Counted from the first letter of the stretch, positions 21,871 to 30,816 are shown. The stretch is 64,000 bases of DNA from Luteitalea pratensis (GCF_001618865.1 NZ_CP015136.1:1-64000); one strand, 5' to 3'. A program made the numbers and translations. The notes: generated by a model from the letters alone, not told the origin.

Positions 21871-23691
21871 GTGTCGGGCGACGAGCGACCCTGCGGCGTC
21901 CGTGAGCTGGCACCTCACTTGCTCCCGATGGTGAAGATGGCGCGTGACGTCCCCAAGCAGGCTGCCAGACGTTACTCAGCCGAGAGGGGAGGTGACGCTC
22001 CTGTGCGATCGCGGCGGCCACCTCGCAAGGCAGTGGCCGCTGAGTCGGACAGCATCCCCCAAATGGCCGACGACGCCGCAGGCGTCATCCTGAACCGCAA
22101 GGATGCGGAAGCCAACCTCAGGGACTTCGGCATCGAGTGGCAGCGCACCTTCGATGCCATCGCCGAGTCGGCCGCCGTCCTGCGAGCCGACGGACTGATC
22201 CTGCGGACCAACCGCGCACTGCTCCATCTGGTCAGGGCGTCGGAGGACGAGATCACCGGCCGATCGGTGCGGGCCGTATTCCTCGAGCGCCTCGGCATCG
22301 ACGATCCGATCCTCGACGTCGCGGCCGCGCCGATACTCGAGCGTCATGCGACCGAACTGCGGGCAGGCGAGTGTTGGTACCGCGTCGTCACCGATCCGAT
22401 TGTCGACGAGCAGGGGCAGGCCAGCCGGTTCGTGCTGGTGATGACCGACATCACGAGCCTGCGTGGCCTTGCCGACGCGGAACGACGCCGCGCCGACGAA
22501 CTGCTCGAGGACAATCGCCGCAAGGACGAGTTCCTGGCGATGCTCGCGCATGAACTGCGCAACCCGCTCAACGCGATTGCGGCGGCGACGGCGCTGCAGG
22601 AGCGCGCCGAGGTCACCGGCGAGGTTGCCGTCCAGGTGCGCGGGACGGTGTCACGGCAAATCCGGCAGCTCTCGCGCCTGGTCGACGACCTGCTCGACGT
22701 GTCGCGGCTGACGCGCGGTCGCGTGCAACTGCAGAAGGAGACGATCGACCTCAAGTCGGTGGTCCACGAGGTGGTGCAGATGGCACGCCCCCACCTCGAG
22801 GCCCGCCGGCAATCACTGCTGCTGGACCTGCCGGACGAGCCCGTGATGGTGGAAGGCGACGGGCTGCGGCTCGGGCAGGCCCTGGCCAACCTCGTCTCGA
22901 ATGCCAGCAAGTTCTCGGAAGTCGAGCGTCGCATCCTGTTGCGCTGCGAGGTCGATCGCGGCCACGCGTCGCATCCGGTCACCCTCGTGCGGGTAGTGGA
23001 CGAAGGGGTGGGGATCGATCCCTCGCGACTGGACAGCATCTTCGAACCGTTCGTGCAGGGCCAGACGACGCTCGCGCGCTCGGAGGGCGGCCTCGGGATT
23101 GGCCTCACCATCGCGAGACGGATGATCGAACTGCACGACGGCGAACTCACGGCGCACAGTGCCGGGCTCGGCACGGGCACCGAGTTCCGCGTGACGTTGC
23201 CGCTGGCCGAGGAAGGGCATGCCGCCGAACCTCGGCCTACGACCCTCGACGGCTACCTCCGCGAACGCGAGCCGCCGGCGCCCCTTGACGTGTTGATCGT
23301 GGAAGACGACGAGGATGCCGCCGAGTTGATGCGCGCGCTGTTCTCGGCAGTCGGACACCAGACCCGCGTGGCCCGCGATGGCGTGACCGGCCTGGCCGAG
23401 GTCCTGTCGCGCCCGCCTGATGTCGCCTTCATCGACATCGGCCTGCCCCGGATGGACGGCTACGAGGTGGCGCGCACCCTCCGTCGCTCCGATCGGGGGG
23501 CATCCGTGTACCTCGTCGCACTGACGGGCTACGGCCGCCCGGAAGACCGCGCCCGCGCCCTCGCCGCGGGTTTCGACGTGCACCTCGTCAAGCCCGTGGA
23601 GATCGACCGCGTCAACGAACTCATGGAGCAGCGTCCGCGAGCGCGCACCCGCTCGGTGGTCGAGCGCGAACGTGAGTCCAGGGAGCATTAG
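21871..23691 (+). CDS. Hybrid histidine kinase: PAS, HisKA, HATPase, receiver
   Basis: Two-component hybrid sensor kinase without visible membrane segments, so probably cytosolic. Numbering is from the GTG at 21871. A PAS-like domain lies at about 80-195. The HisKA box has the phospho-accepting H227 ([13 protein letters not shown]). The HATPase domain includes NLVSNASKF and [21 protein letters not shown]-terminal receiver domain has [13 protein letters not shown], the phospho-acceptor D522 in [15 protein letters not shown], and the K of HLVKPVE. The start is uncertain; other in-frame starts lie at 21928, 21937 and 22063, and none has a clear ribosome site. No separate response regulator is adjacent, so the signal and output are unknown. 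Confidence 0.88.
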   Translation: MSGDERPCGVRELAPHLLPMVKMARDVPKQAARRYSAERGGDAPVRSRRPPRKAVAAESDSIPQMADDAAGVILNRKDAEANLRDFGIEWQRTFDAIAESAAVLRADGLILRTNRALLHLVRASEDEITGRSVRAVFLERLGIDDPILDVAAAPILERHATELRAGECWYRVVTDPIVDEQGQASRFVLVMTDITSLRGLADAERRRADELLEDNRRKDEFLAMLAHELRNPLNAIAAATALQERAEVTGEVAVQVRGTVSRQIRQLSRLVDDLLDVSRLTRGRVQLQKETIDLKSVVHEVVQMARPHLEARRQSLLLDLPDEPVMVEGDGLRLGQALANLVSNASKFSEVERRILLRCEVDRGHASHPVTLVRVVDEGVGIDPSRLDSIFEPFVQGQTTLARSEGGLGIGLTIARRMIELHDGELTAHSAGLGTGTEFRVTLPLAEEGHAAEPRPTTLDGYLREREPPAPLDVLIVEDDEDAAELMRALFSAVGHQTRVARDGVTGLAEVLSRPPDVAFIDIGLPRMDGYEVARTLRRSDRGASVYLVALTGYGRPEDRARALAAGFDVHLVKPVEIDRVNELMEQRPRARTRSVVERERESREH

Positions 23692-23729
23692 CAGGGCTTA
23701 TTTGCAATCACTTCCAGTTAGCTTCGCGT

Positions 23730-23735
23730 TATACT
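23730..23735 (+). promoter_or_regulatory. leuC -10 box (leaderless pattern)
   Basis: TATACT lies 6 nt before the leuC GTG, so transcription would start at or next to the start codon. No ribosome site is present upstream. The -35 region is weak. Confidence 0.5.
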
Positions 23736-23741
23736 CACGCC

Positions 23742-25181
23742 GTGGGACATACGCTTATCCAAAAGGTCTGGGACCAGCACACCGTGCGGACGCTCCCGAC
23801 GGGGCAGACGCAACTGTTCATCGGCCTGCACCTCGTCCACGAGGTGACCACGCCGCAGGCGTTCGACGACCTGCGGCGGCGCGGTTGGCCGGTCCGGTTC
23901 CCCGAACGCACGTTCGCCACCGTCGATCACATCGTGCCGACCGGGAGCCTCGCGCGCCCGTTCCAGGACACGATGGCCGAGGCGATGTTGTCGGCGCTCG
24001 AGCGCAACTGCCGCGATTTCGGCGTGCCGCTGTATGACCACTCCACGGGCCGCCAGGGCATCGTGCATGTGATCGGTCCGGAACTCGGGCTGACCCAGCC
24101 GGGCATGACGATCGCCTGTGGCGACAGTCACACGTCCACGCACGGCGCCTTCGGCGCCGTCGCCTTCGGCATCGGCACGTCGCAAGTGCGCGACGTGCTC
24201 GCCAGCCAGTGCCTGGCGATGGAACCGCTCAAGGTGCGGCGTATTCGCGTCCAGGGCGTCCTCCAACGCGGCGTCTACGCCAAGGACGTCATCCTCAAGA
24301 TCATCCAGGTGCTGGGCGTGAAGGGCGGCGTCGGCTACGCGTACGAGTACGCCGGGTCGGCAGTGGACGGGATGTCGATGGACGAGCGCATGACCATGTG
24401 CAACATGTCCATCGAGGGTGGCGCCCGCGTCGGCTACGTGAACCCTGACGAGACCACGTTCGCCTACATGGAAGGTCGGCCGTTCGCGCCACAAGGCGAG
24501 GCCTTCGAACGAGCGAAGGGCTGGTGGCGCTCGATCGCGAGCGACGCCGACGCGAGCTACGACGACGACGTGGAATTGCGTGCCGACTCGCTCGGCCCGG
24601 TCGTCACGTGGGGGTTGCACCCAGGACAATCGGTAGGCGTGGACGAACGCGTTCCGACGCCCGGCGAAGTGCCGGCCGAGGATCGACCGCTCGTGGAAGA
24701 GGCGCTGCAGTTCATGGGCTTCGCGCCGGGGCAGGCAATCGAGGGCACGCCAATCGACGTCGCGTTCGTCGGCTCGTGCACCAACTCGCGCTTGTCCGAT
24801 CTGCGGGAAGCGGCGCGTTTCGTCCGCGGCCAGAAGGTGGCGCGGTCGGTGCGGGCGATGGTCGTGCCTGGATCGCAGGCCATCCGCGCCCAGGCCGAGG
24901 CCGAGGGCCTGCACGAAATCTTCATGGCGGCGGGGTTCGACTGGCGCGGCTCCGGATGCTCGATGTGCCTGGGCATGAACCCCGACAAGCTCCTGGGACG
25001 GGAGATCAGCGCATCGTCGTCCAACCGCAACTTCAAGGGCCGGCAGGGCAGTCCCACGGGCCGCACGCTGCTGATGAGTCCCGCGATGGTGGCTGCGGCG
25101 GCCATCGCCGGCCAGGTCGTGGATATCCGCAAGTTCGAGCCGGCAGCCGTCGAGCCGCCGCTCGTGGGAGGCCGGGCATGA
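23742..25181 (+). CDS. leuC: 3-isopropylmalate dehydratase large subunit
   Basis: Aconitase-family [4Fe-4S] enzyme that, with LeuD, isomerises 2-isopropylmalate to 3-isopropylmalate in leucine synthesis. Visible: the N-terminal [34 protein letters not shown], and cluster cysteines in [11 protein letters not shown] and [11 protein letters not shown]. At 479 aa it has the length of the bacterial LeuC type. The start is GTG at 23742, with TATACT 6 nt upstream and no ribosome site, so it is likely translated from a leaderless mRNA. ATGA overlap with leuD indicates coupling. Confidence 0.96.
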   Translation: MGHTLIQKVWDQHTVRTLPTGQTQLFIGLHLVHEVTTPQAFDDLRRRGWPVRFPERTFATVDHIVPTGSLARPFQDTMAEAMLSALERNCRDFGVPLYDHSTGRQGIVHVIGPELGLTQPGMTIACGDSHTSTHGAFGAVAFGIGTSQVRDVLASQCLAMEPLKVRRIRVQGVLQRGVYAKDVILKIIQVLGVKGGVGYAYEYAGSAVDGMSMDERMTMCNMSIEGGARVGYVNPDETTFAYMEGRPFAPQGEAFERAKGWWRSIASDADASYDDDVELRADSLGPVVTWGLHPGQSVGVDERVPTPGEVPAEDRPLVEEALQFMGFAPGQAIEGTPIDVAFVGSCTNSRLSDLREAARFVRGQKVARSVRAMVVPGSQAIRAQAEAEGLHEIFMAAGFDWRGSGCSMCLGMNPDKLLGREISASSSNRNFKGRQGSPTGRTLLMSPAMVAAAAIAGQVVDIRKFEPAAVEPPLVGGRA

Positions 25182-25786
25182 CCGCCGTGGTCCGCATCGA
25201 GCGCGTCGAGGGACGCGTCATCCCGCTACGCGGGCTCGACATCGACACCGACCGCATCATCCCGGCGCGGTTCCTCCGGGTGATCACGTTCGAGGGCCTC
25301 GAACGGCACGTGTTCGAAGACGACATCGCCTCGCGCGCGCAGCAGGGCGCCCCGCACCCGTTCGCGCAGGAGCGCTTCGCCGGCACCCGCGTGCTCGTCG
25401 TCAACCGCAACTTCGGGTGCGGATCGTCGCGCGAGCACGCGCCGCAGGCGCTGCAACGCTGGGGGATCGCAGCCGTGGTGGGCGAGTCGTTCTCCGAAAT
25501 CTTCTTCGGCAACAGCCTCGCAATCGGGCTGCCCTGCGTGACGGCCGCACCCGAAGACCTCGAGTGGCTCCAGGCTCGCGCCGAGCAGGACCCATCGTCG
25601 ACGGTGTCACTCGACCTGGCGACGGCGACGTTGCAGGCTGGCGAACGGCGCATCGCGGTCTCGGCGCCAGCCTCCGCGATCGAGGCGTTTGTCACCGGCG
25701 CCTGGGACGCCACCGGCCTGCTGCTGGAGGACGCCGCCGCGGTGAAGGCCACTGCCGCCCGGCTCCCATACGTCAGCGGGTTCTGA
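25178..25786 (+). CDS. leuD: 3-isopropylmalate dehydratase small subunit
   Basis: Swivelling subunit of isopropylmalate isomerase. [33 protein letters not shown] is the family N-terminus, and [15 protein letters not shown] is the hallmark substrate loop. [14 protein letters not shown] follows. At 202 aa the length is normal. The start codon overlaps the leuC stop as ATGA, which decides the start. A DisA_N-like gene follows after 6 bp, apparently in the same transcript. Confidence 0.96.
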   Translation: MTAVVRIERVEGRVIPLRGLDIDTDRIIPARFLRVITFEGLERHVFEDDIASRAQQGAPHPFAQERFAGTRVLVVNRNFGCGSSREHAPQALQRWGIAAVVGESFSEIFFGNSLAIGLPCVTAAPEDLEWLQARAEQDPSSTVSLDLATATLQAGERRIAVSAPASAIEAFVTGAWDATGLLLEDAAAVKATAARLPYVSGF

Positions 25787-25792
25787 CCCGTC

Positions 25793-27067
25793 GTGGCACG
25801 CGCATACCCGCCAGACGTGTCCACCCGGCTCGAGAGCCGCTGGCGCGAGGGCGGGCCGTCTGCGTTGCGCCTGCCTGCGGCTCGCGCGCTGCACGACATC
25901 CTCGAGACGGCATATCACGCCAGCTTGCTGCGCGAGGAGAGCCGATCGCTCCGGTTCCGCCTGCTGGTGGCCGCGCCGTCAGAACTGCAAGCGGCCATGC
26001 CGGCCGGCGCCCAACTGCAGGTCCTCGAGTTCGACCCGTCGCGCCGACTGTCCGACGGTGAGTTGCGCAGGCTCGCCCCCGCCGCCGACTTCGAGCGGAC
26101 GCTGATCGGGATCCACGCCGAAGGCGGGGGAGCACCGTACATCTGGGGCCTCGCCTCGTCCGGGAGGCGTTGGATCAGGCGGCTGCAGAGCGGCCGCGAG
26201 GGCGACGATGCGTCGTTGCCGGACGCACTGGTCGTACACGTGCTGTCGCCCGGGCATGTGCTGATGGCGAGAGGATCGACGGCGCTCGTCGAACTGCAGG
26301 GCGGGCGTTTCCGTGAGAGTGACCACGACGTCTTCCGGTCGGTATGGATGCCACGACTGTTCGCGCCGCTGCGTGCCGAGGTCGTCCGCCAGACCGACGC
26401 GCGGCCAGGTGGACCGATGCGGCCGACCGTGAGCGATGACGTCGTTCGCGCCGTCGCGCAACACATGTTGCGGCGGGCGCTCTCTGCGATTCGCGGCGCC
26501 CGTCACGGTGGCACGCTGCTGATCGTGCCGCCCGACGACGCCGGCAACCTGGTCGTGCCCGGCGTGACGCTGAAGTACCGGTTCGCCGATCAGGACACCC
26601 GTCGTCGCTTTCGCCAGTTGATCCTGTCGATCGTCGCCACCCTGCAGGACGAGGCCGAGCGGCGCGGCGTGACCCACGTCGACTGGGCGTTCTACCGGGA
26701 GCGTGAGGAAGACGAGTTGCGCACGCTCGAAGAGGCGGTCCTGGAGCTCGCGCAGCTGATGGCGTCGCTCGCGACGGTGGATGGCGTCGTGGTCATGAAC
26801 CGGCGCTTCGAACTCCTCGGCTTCGGCGGCGAGATCACCATCGCCGAACCAGTGCTGCAGATTCACCGGGCCGTGGACCTCGAGGCCACTGAGACCGTCG
26901 CTGCCATGGTGGACGGCGAAGGCACCCGCCATCGCTCCGTCTACCGCCTCTGCCAGGCCTTCCCGGACTCGCTCGCCTTCGTCGTGTCGCAGGATGGCGG
27001 CATCACCGTCGTCCACGCCCGCGCCCGCCGCGTGCTCTGTTGGGAGCAGCGGACGTTCGGGCTGTAG
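25793..27067 (+). CDS. DisA_N-domain (diadenylate cyclase-like) protein with uncharacterised N-terminus
   Basis: A 424-aa protein whose C-terminal third (about 300-424) resembles the DisA_N/DAC domain that makes c-di-AMP from two ATP. The two DAC signatures are present, slightly varied: DGV (D330-V332) for the usual DGA, and GTRHRS (377-382) matching the nucleotide-binding RHR motif, followed by LAFVVSQDGGITVVH. The first 290 residues have no domain I can name with certainty; they may be the sensor region described for DAC-associated proteins (DACNV type). No membrane segments are seen. GTG start, 6 bp after leuD and probably co-transcribed. Whether it is active is unproven. Confidence 0.7.
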   Translation: MARAYPPDVSTRLESRWREGGPSALRLPAARALHDILETAYHASLLREESRSLRFRLLVAAPSELQAAMPAGAQLQVLEFDPSRRLSDGELRRLAPAADFERTLIGIHAEGGGAPYIWGLASSGRRWIRRLQSGREGDDASLPDALVVHVLSPGHVLMARGSTALVELQGGRFRESDHDVFRSVWMPRLFAPLRAEVVRQTDARPGGPMRPTVSDDVVRAVAQHMLRRALSAIRGARHGGTLLIVPPDDAGNLVVPGVTLKYRFADQDTRRRFRQLILSIVATLQDEAERRGVTHVDWAFYREREEDELRTLEEAVLELAQLMASLATVDGVVVMNRRFELLGFGGEITIAEPVLQIHRAVDLEATETVAAMVDGEGTRHRSVYRLCQAFPDSLAFVVSQDGGITVVHARARRVLCWEQRTFGL

Positions 27068-27148
27068 GAGGCTCCAGTCGTCTCAAGTCCGGGCGGCCGG
27101 AAACATGGGTAACAGATTAGTCCGGGAACATGGGTAACAGTTGGTTGG

Positions 27149-27205
27149 GGCCTGTGAAGGCGGTGCCGACCGCGGTCTGTGCGGTCGGGACGGCCTTCAC
27201 AGGCC
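27149..27205 (-). terminator. Hairpin inside the IS, after the transposase
   Basis: GGCCTGTGAAGGC (27149-27161) pairs with GCCTTCACAGGCC (27193-27205), and inside it CCGACCGC (27166-27173) pairs with GCGGTCGG (27181-27188). This long stem lies 6 bp beyond the transposase stop and probably ends its transcript or blocks read-in. Confidence 0.6.
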
Positions 27206-27210
27206 GGCGC

Positions 27211-28380
27211 TCACGGATGCTGCGCGGGCGGCAGCGCCGTGATGGTGCGAGTGCGATCATGAACACGCCCCAGACTGACCGACGCAAAATGCAGCGTCCA
27301 GACCCCATCATCGACCGCTTCGAGGGCGACCGACTCGCCGTCGAGTACTTCGGTCAGAAACAGCGGCGCGCCGCCCCAGGCGATGCAGCCATTGCTGTCC
27401 ACGCGGCGTACCTCCCAGTGGCCGGGATACACGAGGGCCGGGACTCGCGCCGGCAGCGCGCGCGGCGAGGGCTGATACACCGTCGCGGGCGGCTGATTGT
27501 CGAGCGCTTCATGGGGGCGGATGCCGTTGTACTCGCGGCAGAACGTTCGGAAGCGCTCCTGTTGCGCGCGCGCGGTCCGCGCGGGCGGCCGGGTCGTCTC
27601 GGCCTTGAGCACGCGGTGGAACTGTTCATGCGACCCATTCTGATCGGGGCGCCCAAGGCCGGTGCGCTCCGGGACAATCCCGAGCCGCATCCACCAGACA
27701 TTCAGCCGCGAGAGGCGGCCCAGGCCCGGCCCGGCAAACGGGCTCCCATTGTCACTGCGGATCCGCTCGGGCAGCCCATAGGCCGCGAACGCGCGCGCGA
27801 AGCAACGGCGCGTCTCCGCGGTCGTGCGGCTGAGCAGGGCATCGCAGCGCAGCACATACCGACTGAAACCGTCGCGCAGCGTCAACGGATAGCAATAGGC
27901 GCGGTCTCCCGTGCGGAATTCGCCCTTGAAGTCGGTCGTCCACGTGACGTTGGGCCCGGTGAGGGGCGCCAGCCTGTGGCTCCCGTGCGGCACCGGCCGC
28001 CGGCGCCGGCGCGGCACGATCAGCCCGTGGCGCTGCAGCAGATCACACACGGTCGATCGACTCGGCCACGCGGCGTCGGGCTGCTGCCGGCGCCCCAGCG
28101 CCAGCAGCTTCTTGGCCCCCCACTGCGGATGACGCCGCCGGACGCGCAACAGGGCCTCCACCAGCGCCGGGGCCGTCGCCGCCGGATGCTGATGCGGCCG
28201 ACGCGAGCGATCCCCCAACGCCGCGGGCCCCGCCGCGTCGTAGCGGGCGACCCATTTGTACGCCGTCTTGCGGCTGATGCCGTACTGGGCCGCGAGCGCC
28301 GTCATGGTGAACCGATCCGCCAGGTACTCACTGATGAACTGCACACGTAGATCCACAGGTGACTTCTCCCGCCACGGCAT
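27211..28380 (-). CDS. IS481-family transposase
   Basis: A 389-aa DDE transposase. The N-terminus MPWREKSPVDLRVQFISEYL is followed by helix-turn-helix elements (TMTALAAQYGISRKTAYKW). The rve-type catalytic core starts at WTTDFKGEF (first Asp), with IRSDNGSPFA (second Asp) and the Glu around NGSHEQFHRVLKAE; REYNGIRPHEALDNQPPATVY is typical of IS481 members. It appears complete, with no frameshift or stop, so the element may still be active. The gene is alone in the element. Confidence 0.9.
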   Translation of the reverse strand: MPWREKSPVDLRVQFISEYLADRFTMTALAAQYGISRKTAYKWVARYDAAGPAALGDRSRRPHQHPAATAPALVEALLRVRRRHPQWGAKKLLALGRRQQPDAAWPSRSTVCDLLQRHGLIVPRRRRRPVPHGSHRLAPLTGPNVTWTTDFKGEFRTGDRAYCYPLTLRDGFSRYVLRCDALLSRTTAETRRCFARAFAAYGLPERIRSDNGSPFAGPGLGRLSRLNVWWMRLGIVPERTGLGRPDQNGSHEQFHRVLKAETTRPPARTARAQQERFRTFCREYNGIRPHEALDNQPPATVYQPSPRALPARVPALVYPGHWEVRRVDSNGCIAWGGAPLFLTEVLDGESVALEAVDDGVWTLHFASVSLGRVHDRTRTITALPPAQHP

Positions 28381-28463
28381 CGCGTTCCTCCTGCGACACC
28401 ATGGCCGAACGTGTTACCCATGTCTCCAGACTGCTTTGTCACCCATGTCCTCGGACTGAGCCG

Positions 28464-28540
28464 TCTCAAGCCTCAAGCCTCAAGCCTCAAGCCTCAAGCC
28501 TCAAGCCTCAAGCCTCAAGCCTCAAGTCTCAAGTCTCAGG
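28464..28540. repeat. Eleven-unit heptanucleotide array
   Basis: Eleven 7-bp units in perfect register: one TCTCAAG, eight CCTCAAG, one TCTCAAG and one TCTCAGG. The first unit is also part of the 9-bp target duplication of the adjacent IS. No spacers, so it is not a CRISPR. Confidence 0.9.
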
Positions 28541-28558
28541 CAAGTTCTGCTTGAGTGG

Positions 28559-28586
28559 CTGAGACCTGAGACCTGAGACCTGGGAC
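28559..28586. repeat. Four-unit heptad array, inverse of the previous one
   Basis: Three CTGAGAC units and one CTGGGAC. They are complementary in sense to the TCTCAAG/TCTCAGG units at 28520-28540, so with CAAG...CTTG between them the two arrays can fold into a long imperfect hairpin. The array ends on the last base of the lysR stop codon (28586-28588, minus strand). Confidence 0.75.
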
Positions 28587-29497
28587 TACTCCACCGGCGC
28601 GATGTCCTTCGCGACGTCCTTCTCGAATTTCCTGGCGACCTCGATGAACGCGAGCGCGGCATGGGAGAGCTGCGCCTGCTCGGGGTAGACCAGCCGCAGG
28701 TGCCGCGGCAGGCGCACCTGCGCCACGGGAACGGCGGCCAGGCGGCCGCTCGAGATCTCCGCAATCGCGCATCGCCGCGGCAGCAAGGCGACCCCGAGGT
28801 CCATCTCGACGGCCCGCTTGATGCCGTCGAGGCTCGGCAGGGCCAGCGTGATGTTCAGCTGCTCGTGCCGCTGCTCGAACAGTCGCAGGACGCGTTCCCG
28901 GGCTGGTGATGCCTCGTTATGGGCGATGACGTCCTGCCTGCCGAACTCGGCCATGGTGACTTGCGCCCGCCCGGAGAGCGGGTGCGCCGGCGAGGTCAAC
29001 ATCACCAGCTCGTCATCACCGATCAGCACCGAGGCGAGACCCTTTTCAGCGGGCGGGAAGCTCAGCACCCCAACGTCCAGGCTGCGCTGCAATACCTCCA
29101 CGCCAATCTGGCGGCTGGGCACGCGCCGGATGTCGACCTGCACCCGCGGGTGGGCGGCACGGAACTGCTCGACGACGGGCAGCACGACGTGGACGGCCGC
29201 CTCATTGGCGCCGAGGAGCACGCGTCCCCGCTGCAGATCGCGCAGTTCCCGGACCGCGCTGTCGGCTTCTTCCGCCAACCTCATGAGCCGTTGCGCGTAA
29301 TCGAGCAGGACGCGGCCTGCCTCGGTCAGTTTGCCGTCCTTGGCCGCCCGGTCGAACAGGCGCTCGCCGAGATGGTCCTCCAGTCGCCTGATGGCCTGGC
29401 TGACCGCGGGCTGCGTCCTGTGCAGGCGCGCGGCCGCTTTCGAGAAGCTCCGCTCCGAGGCGACGGTGAGAAAGACCTGCAGTTCCGCGAGATCCAT
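28586..29497 (-). CDS. LysR-family transcriptional regulator
   Basis: A 303-aa LysR-type regulator: N-terminal winged helix (MDLAELQVFLTVASERSFSKAA, TQPAVSQAIRRLEDHLG) and a C-terminal substrate-binding domain (about 90-295). The ATG at 29497 is chosen because GGGGAG lies just upstream and the protein then starts like other family members. It is divergent from leuA, with a palindromic operator-like site between them, so a role in controlling leuA (and itself) is likely. LysR regulators often use a pathway intermediate such as isopropylmalate as ligand; the ligand here is unknown. Confidence 0.88.
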   Translation of the reverse strand: MDLAELQVFLTVASERSFSKAAARLHRTQPAVSQAIRRLEDHLGERLFDRAAKDGKLTEAGRVLLDYAQRLMRLAEEADSAVRELRDLQRGRVLLGANEAAVHVVLPVVEQFRAAHPRVQVDIRRVPSRQIGVEVLQRSLDVGVLSFPPAEKGLASVLIGDDELVMLTSPAHPLSGRAQVTMAEFGRQDVIAHNEASPARERVLRLFEQRHEQLNITLALPSLDGIKRAVEMDLGVALLPRRCAIAEISSGRLAAVPVAQVRLPRHLRLVYPEQAQLSHAALAFIEVARKFEKDVAKDIAPVE

Positions 29498-29539
29498 GGA
29501 CTCCCCTGCACCCGCCGGCACGGCTGGGTGTGCGCGCGA

Positions 29540-29562
29540 TTATAATTCCAGAAAGATTATAA
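29540..29562. promoter_or_regulatory. Palindromic lysR-leuA operator/promoter
   Basis: TTATAAT (29540-29546) and ATTATAA (29556-29562) form a 7-bp inverted repeat with a 9-bp spacer, the layout of a LysR T-N11-A box. Each arm also matches a -10 box (TATAAT on either strand), so regulator and polymerase sites overlap. This AT-rich island stands out in a GC-rich region. Confidence 0.65.
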
Positions 29563-29616
29563 CCTTGACTAACAGGTAGCCCTCCGGGGAATGTGGCATG
29601 CAGGAGACCTGTCCGC

Positions 29617-30816
29617 ATGGCTACCGATGTCCTCGTCTTCGACACCACCCTTCGCGATGGCGAACAGGCGCCCGGCTTCTCGCTGCGCGTCCCGGAGAAG
29701 CTCGCGCTCGCCCGCCGGCTCGAAGCCCTTGGGGTGGACATCATCGAGGCCGGGTTCCCGATCGCGTCGGTAGACGATGCCGAGTCGGTGCGTCGGATCG
29801 CCCAAGAGGTGCAAGGCCCGACCATTGCCGCCCTCGCCCGCTGTACGCCCGCCGACATCGAATGCGCCGGCAAGGCCATCGCCCCCGCCCGCAAGGGGCG
29901 CATCCACACCTTCATTGCGACCTCCGACCTGCACCTCGAGCGAAAGCTGCGCATCTCGCGCGAGCAGTGCCTCGAGACCGCCGCCAGGGCCGTGGCCCAG
30001 GCCCGCCAGTTCACCGACGACGTGCAGTTCTCGGCCGAGGACGCGACGCGCAGCGACATGCCGTACCTGACGTCGGTGATCGAAGCCGTCATTGCCGCGG
30101 GCGCGACGACGATCAACCTGCCGGATACGGTCGGTTACTCGACGCCTGACGAAATTCGCGACTACTTCCAGGCAATCATCGCGGCCGTCCGGGGCAGCGA
30201 GAAGGTGATCTTCAGCACGCACTGCCACGACGACCTCGGTCTCGCGGTTGCCAACAGCATCGCGGCGCTGCACGGTGGGGCGCGCCAGGTGGAATGCACC
30301 ATCAACGGCATCGGCGAGCGTGCGGGCAACGCCGCGCTCGAGGAGCTGGTGATGATCACGCGCGTACGAGCCGACCGCGCCCCGTTCACGATGCGCATCG
30401 AGGCGCGCGAGCTCTTCGGCGTCAGCCAGTTGCTCACCGAACTGACCGGCGAGGCCGTCCAGGCCAACAAGGCCATTGTCGGCCGCAATGCCTTCGCGCA
30501 CGAGTCGGGCATCCACCAGGACGGGATGCTGAAGGACCGCCGCACCTACGAGATCATGTCGCCCGACAGCGTCGGTGTGCCCAAGACGACGCTGGTCCTC
30601 GGCAAGCACTCGGGCCGGCATGCGGTGGCGCAGAAGTGCGAAGCCCTCGGTTACGCGTTCAGCAAGCGCGAACTCGACCAGGTCTATCGCCAGATGATCG
30701 CACTCGCGGATACGCAGAAGCACGTGAGCGACGAGGAACTCGCCGCGATCGCCGCGCAGGTGAAAGCCGAGTACGCCAACACTGCGACGCCAGTGGGCTA
30801 CGGTCACGGCGTGTAA
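29617..30816 (+). CDS. leuA: 2-isopropylmalate synthase, catalytic-only form
   Basis: Condenses 2-ketoisovalerate and acetyl-CoA, the committed step to leucine. The TIM-barrel HMGL-like domain starts VLVFDTTLRDGEQAPGF, and the metal site HCHDDLGLAVANS and the INGIGERAGNAALEE loop are present. It is 399 aa and stops soon after the linker region, whereas full-length LeuA (E. coli 523 aa) carries a C-terminal leucine-binding domain, absent here. GGAG 10 nt before the ATG at 29617 sets the start. Homocitrate or citramalate synthase are alternatives for such short forms, but the leuB/leuCD context favours LeuA. Confidence 0.88.
   Translation: MATDVLVFDTTLRDGEQAPGFSLRVPEKLALARRLEALGVDIIEAGFPIASVDDAESVRRIAQEVQGPTIAALARCTPADIECAGKAIAPARKGRIHTFIATSDLHLERKLRISREQCLETAARAVAQARQFTDDVQFSAEDATRSDMPYLTSVIEAVIAAGATTINLPDTVGYSTPDEIRDYFQAIIAAVRGSEKVIFSTHCHDDLGLAVANSIAALHGGARQVECTINGIGERAGNAALEELVMITRVRADRAPFTMRIEARELFGVSQLLTELTGEAVQANKAIVGRNAFAHESGIHQDGMLKDRRTYEIMSPDSVGVPKTTLVLGKHSGRHAVAQKCEALGYAFSKRELDQVYRQMIALADTQKHVSDEELAAIAAQVKAEYANTATPVGYGHGV

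Larger units (their letters stand above)
27088..28461 (-). mobile_element. IS481-family-like insertion sequence
   Basis: A 1.37-kb element carrying one transposase. Each end has two ACATGGGT-type motifs exactly 25 bp apart: at 27103 and 27128 on the left, and as complements at 28417 and 28442 on the right, giving imperfect compound terminal repeats. A 9-bp direct repeat CGTCTCAAG flanks the element (27079-27087 and 28462-28470) and looks like the target duplication. It sits between leuCD/DAC and the LysR-leuAB genes, at the edge of a heptad repeat array. The exact outermost base on each side is inferred from the direct repeat. Confidence 0.8.

Noticed and set aside
23718-24914. A 398-codon minus-strand frame
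   Set aside because: Antisense to leuC; no recognisable domain.
27130-28350. A 406-codon plus-strand frame inside the IS
   Set aside because: Antisense to the transposase, which carries the DDE motifs.
28464-28540. Possible CRISPR array
   Set aside because: The 7-bp units are contiguous with no spacers, and no cas gene is in the window.
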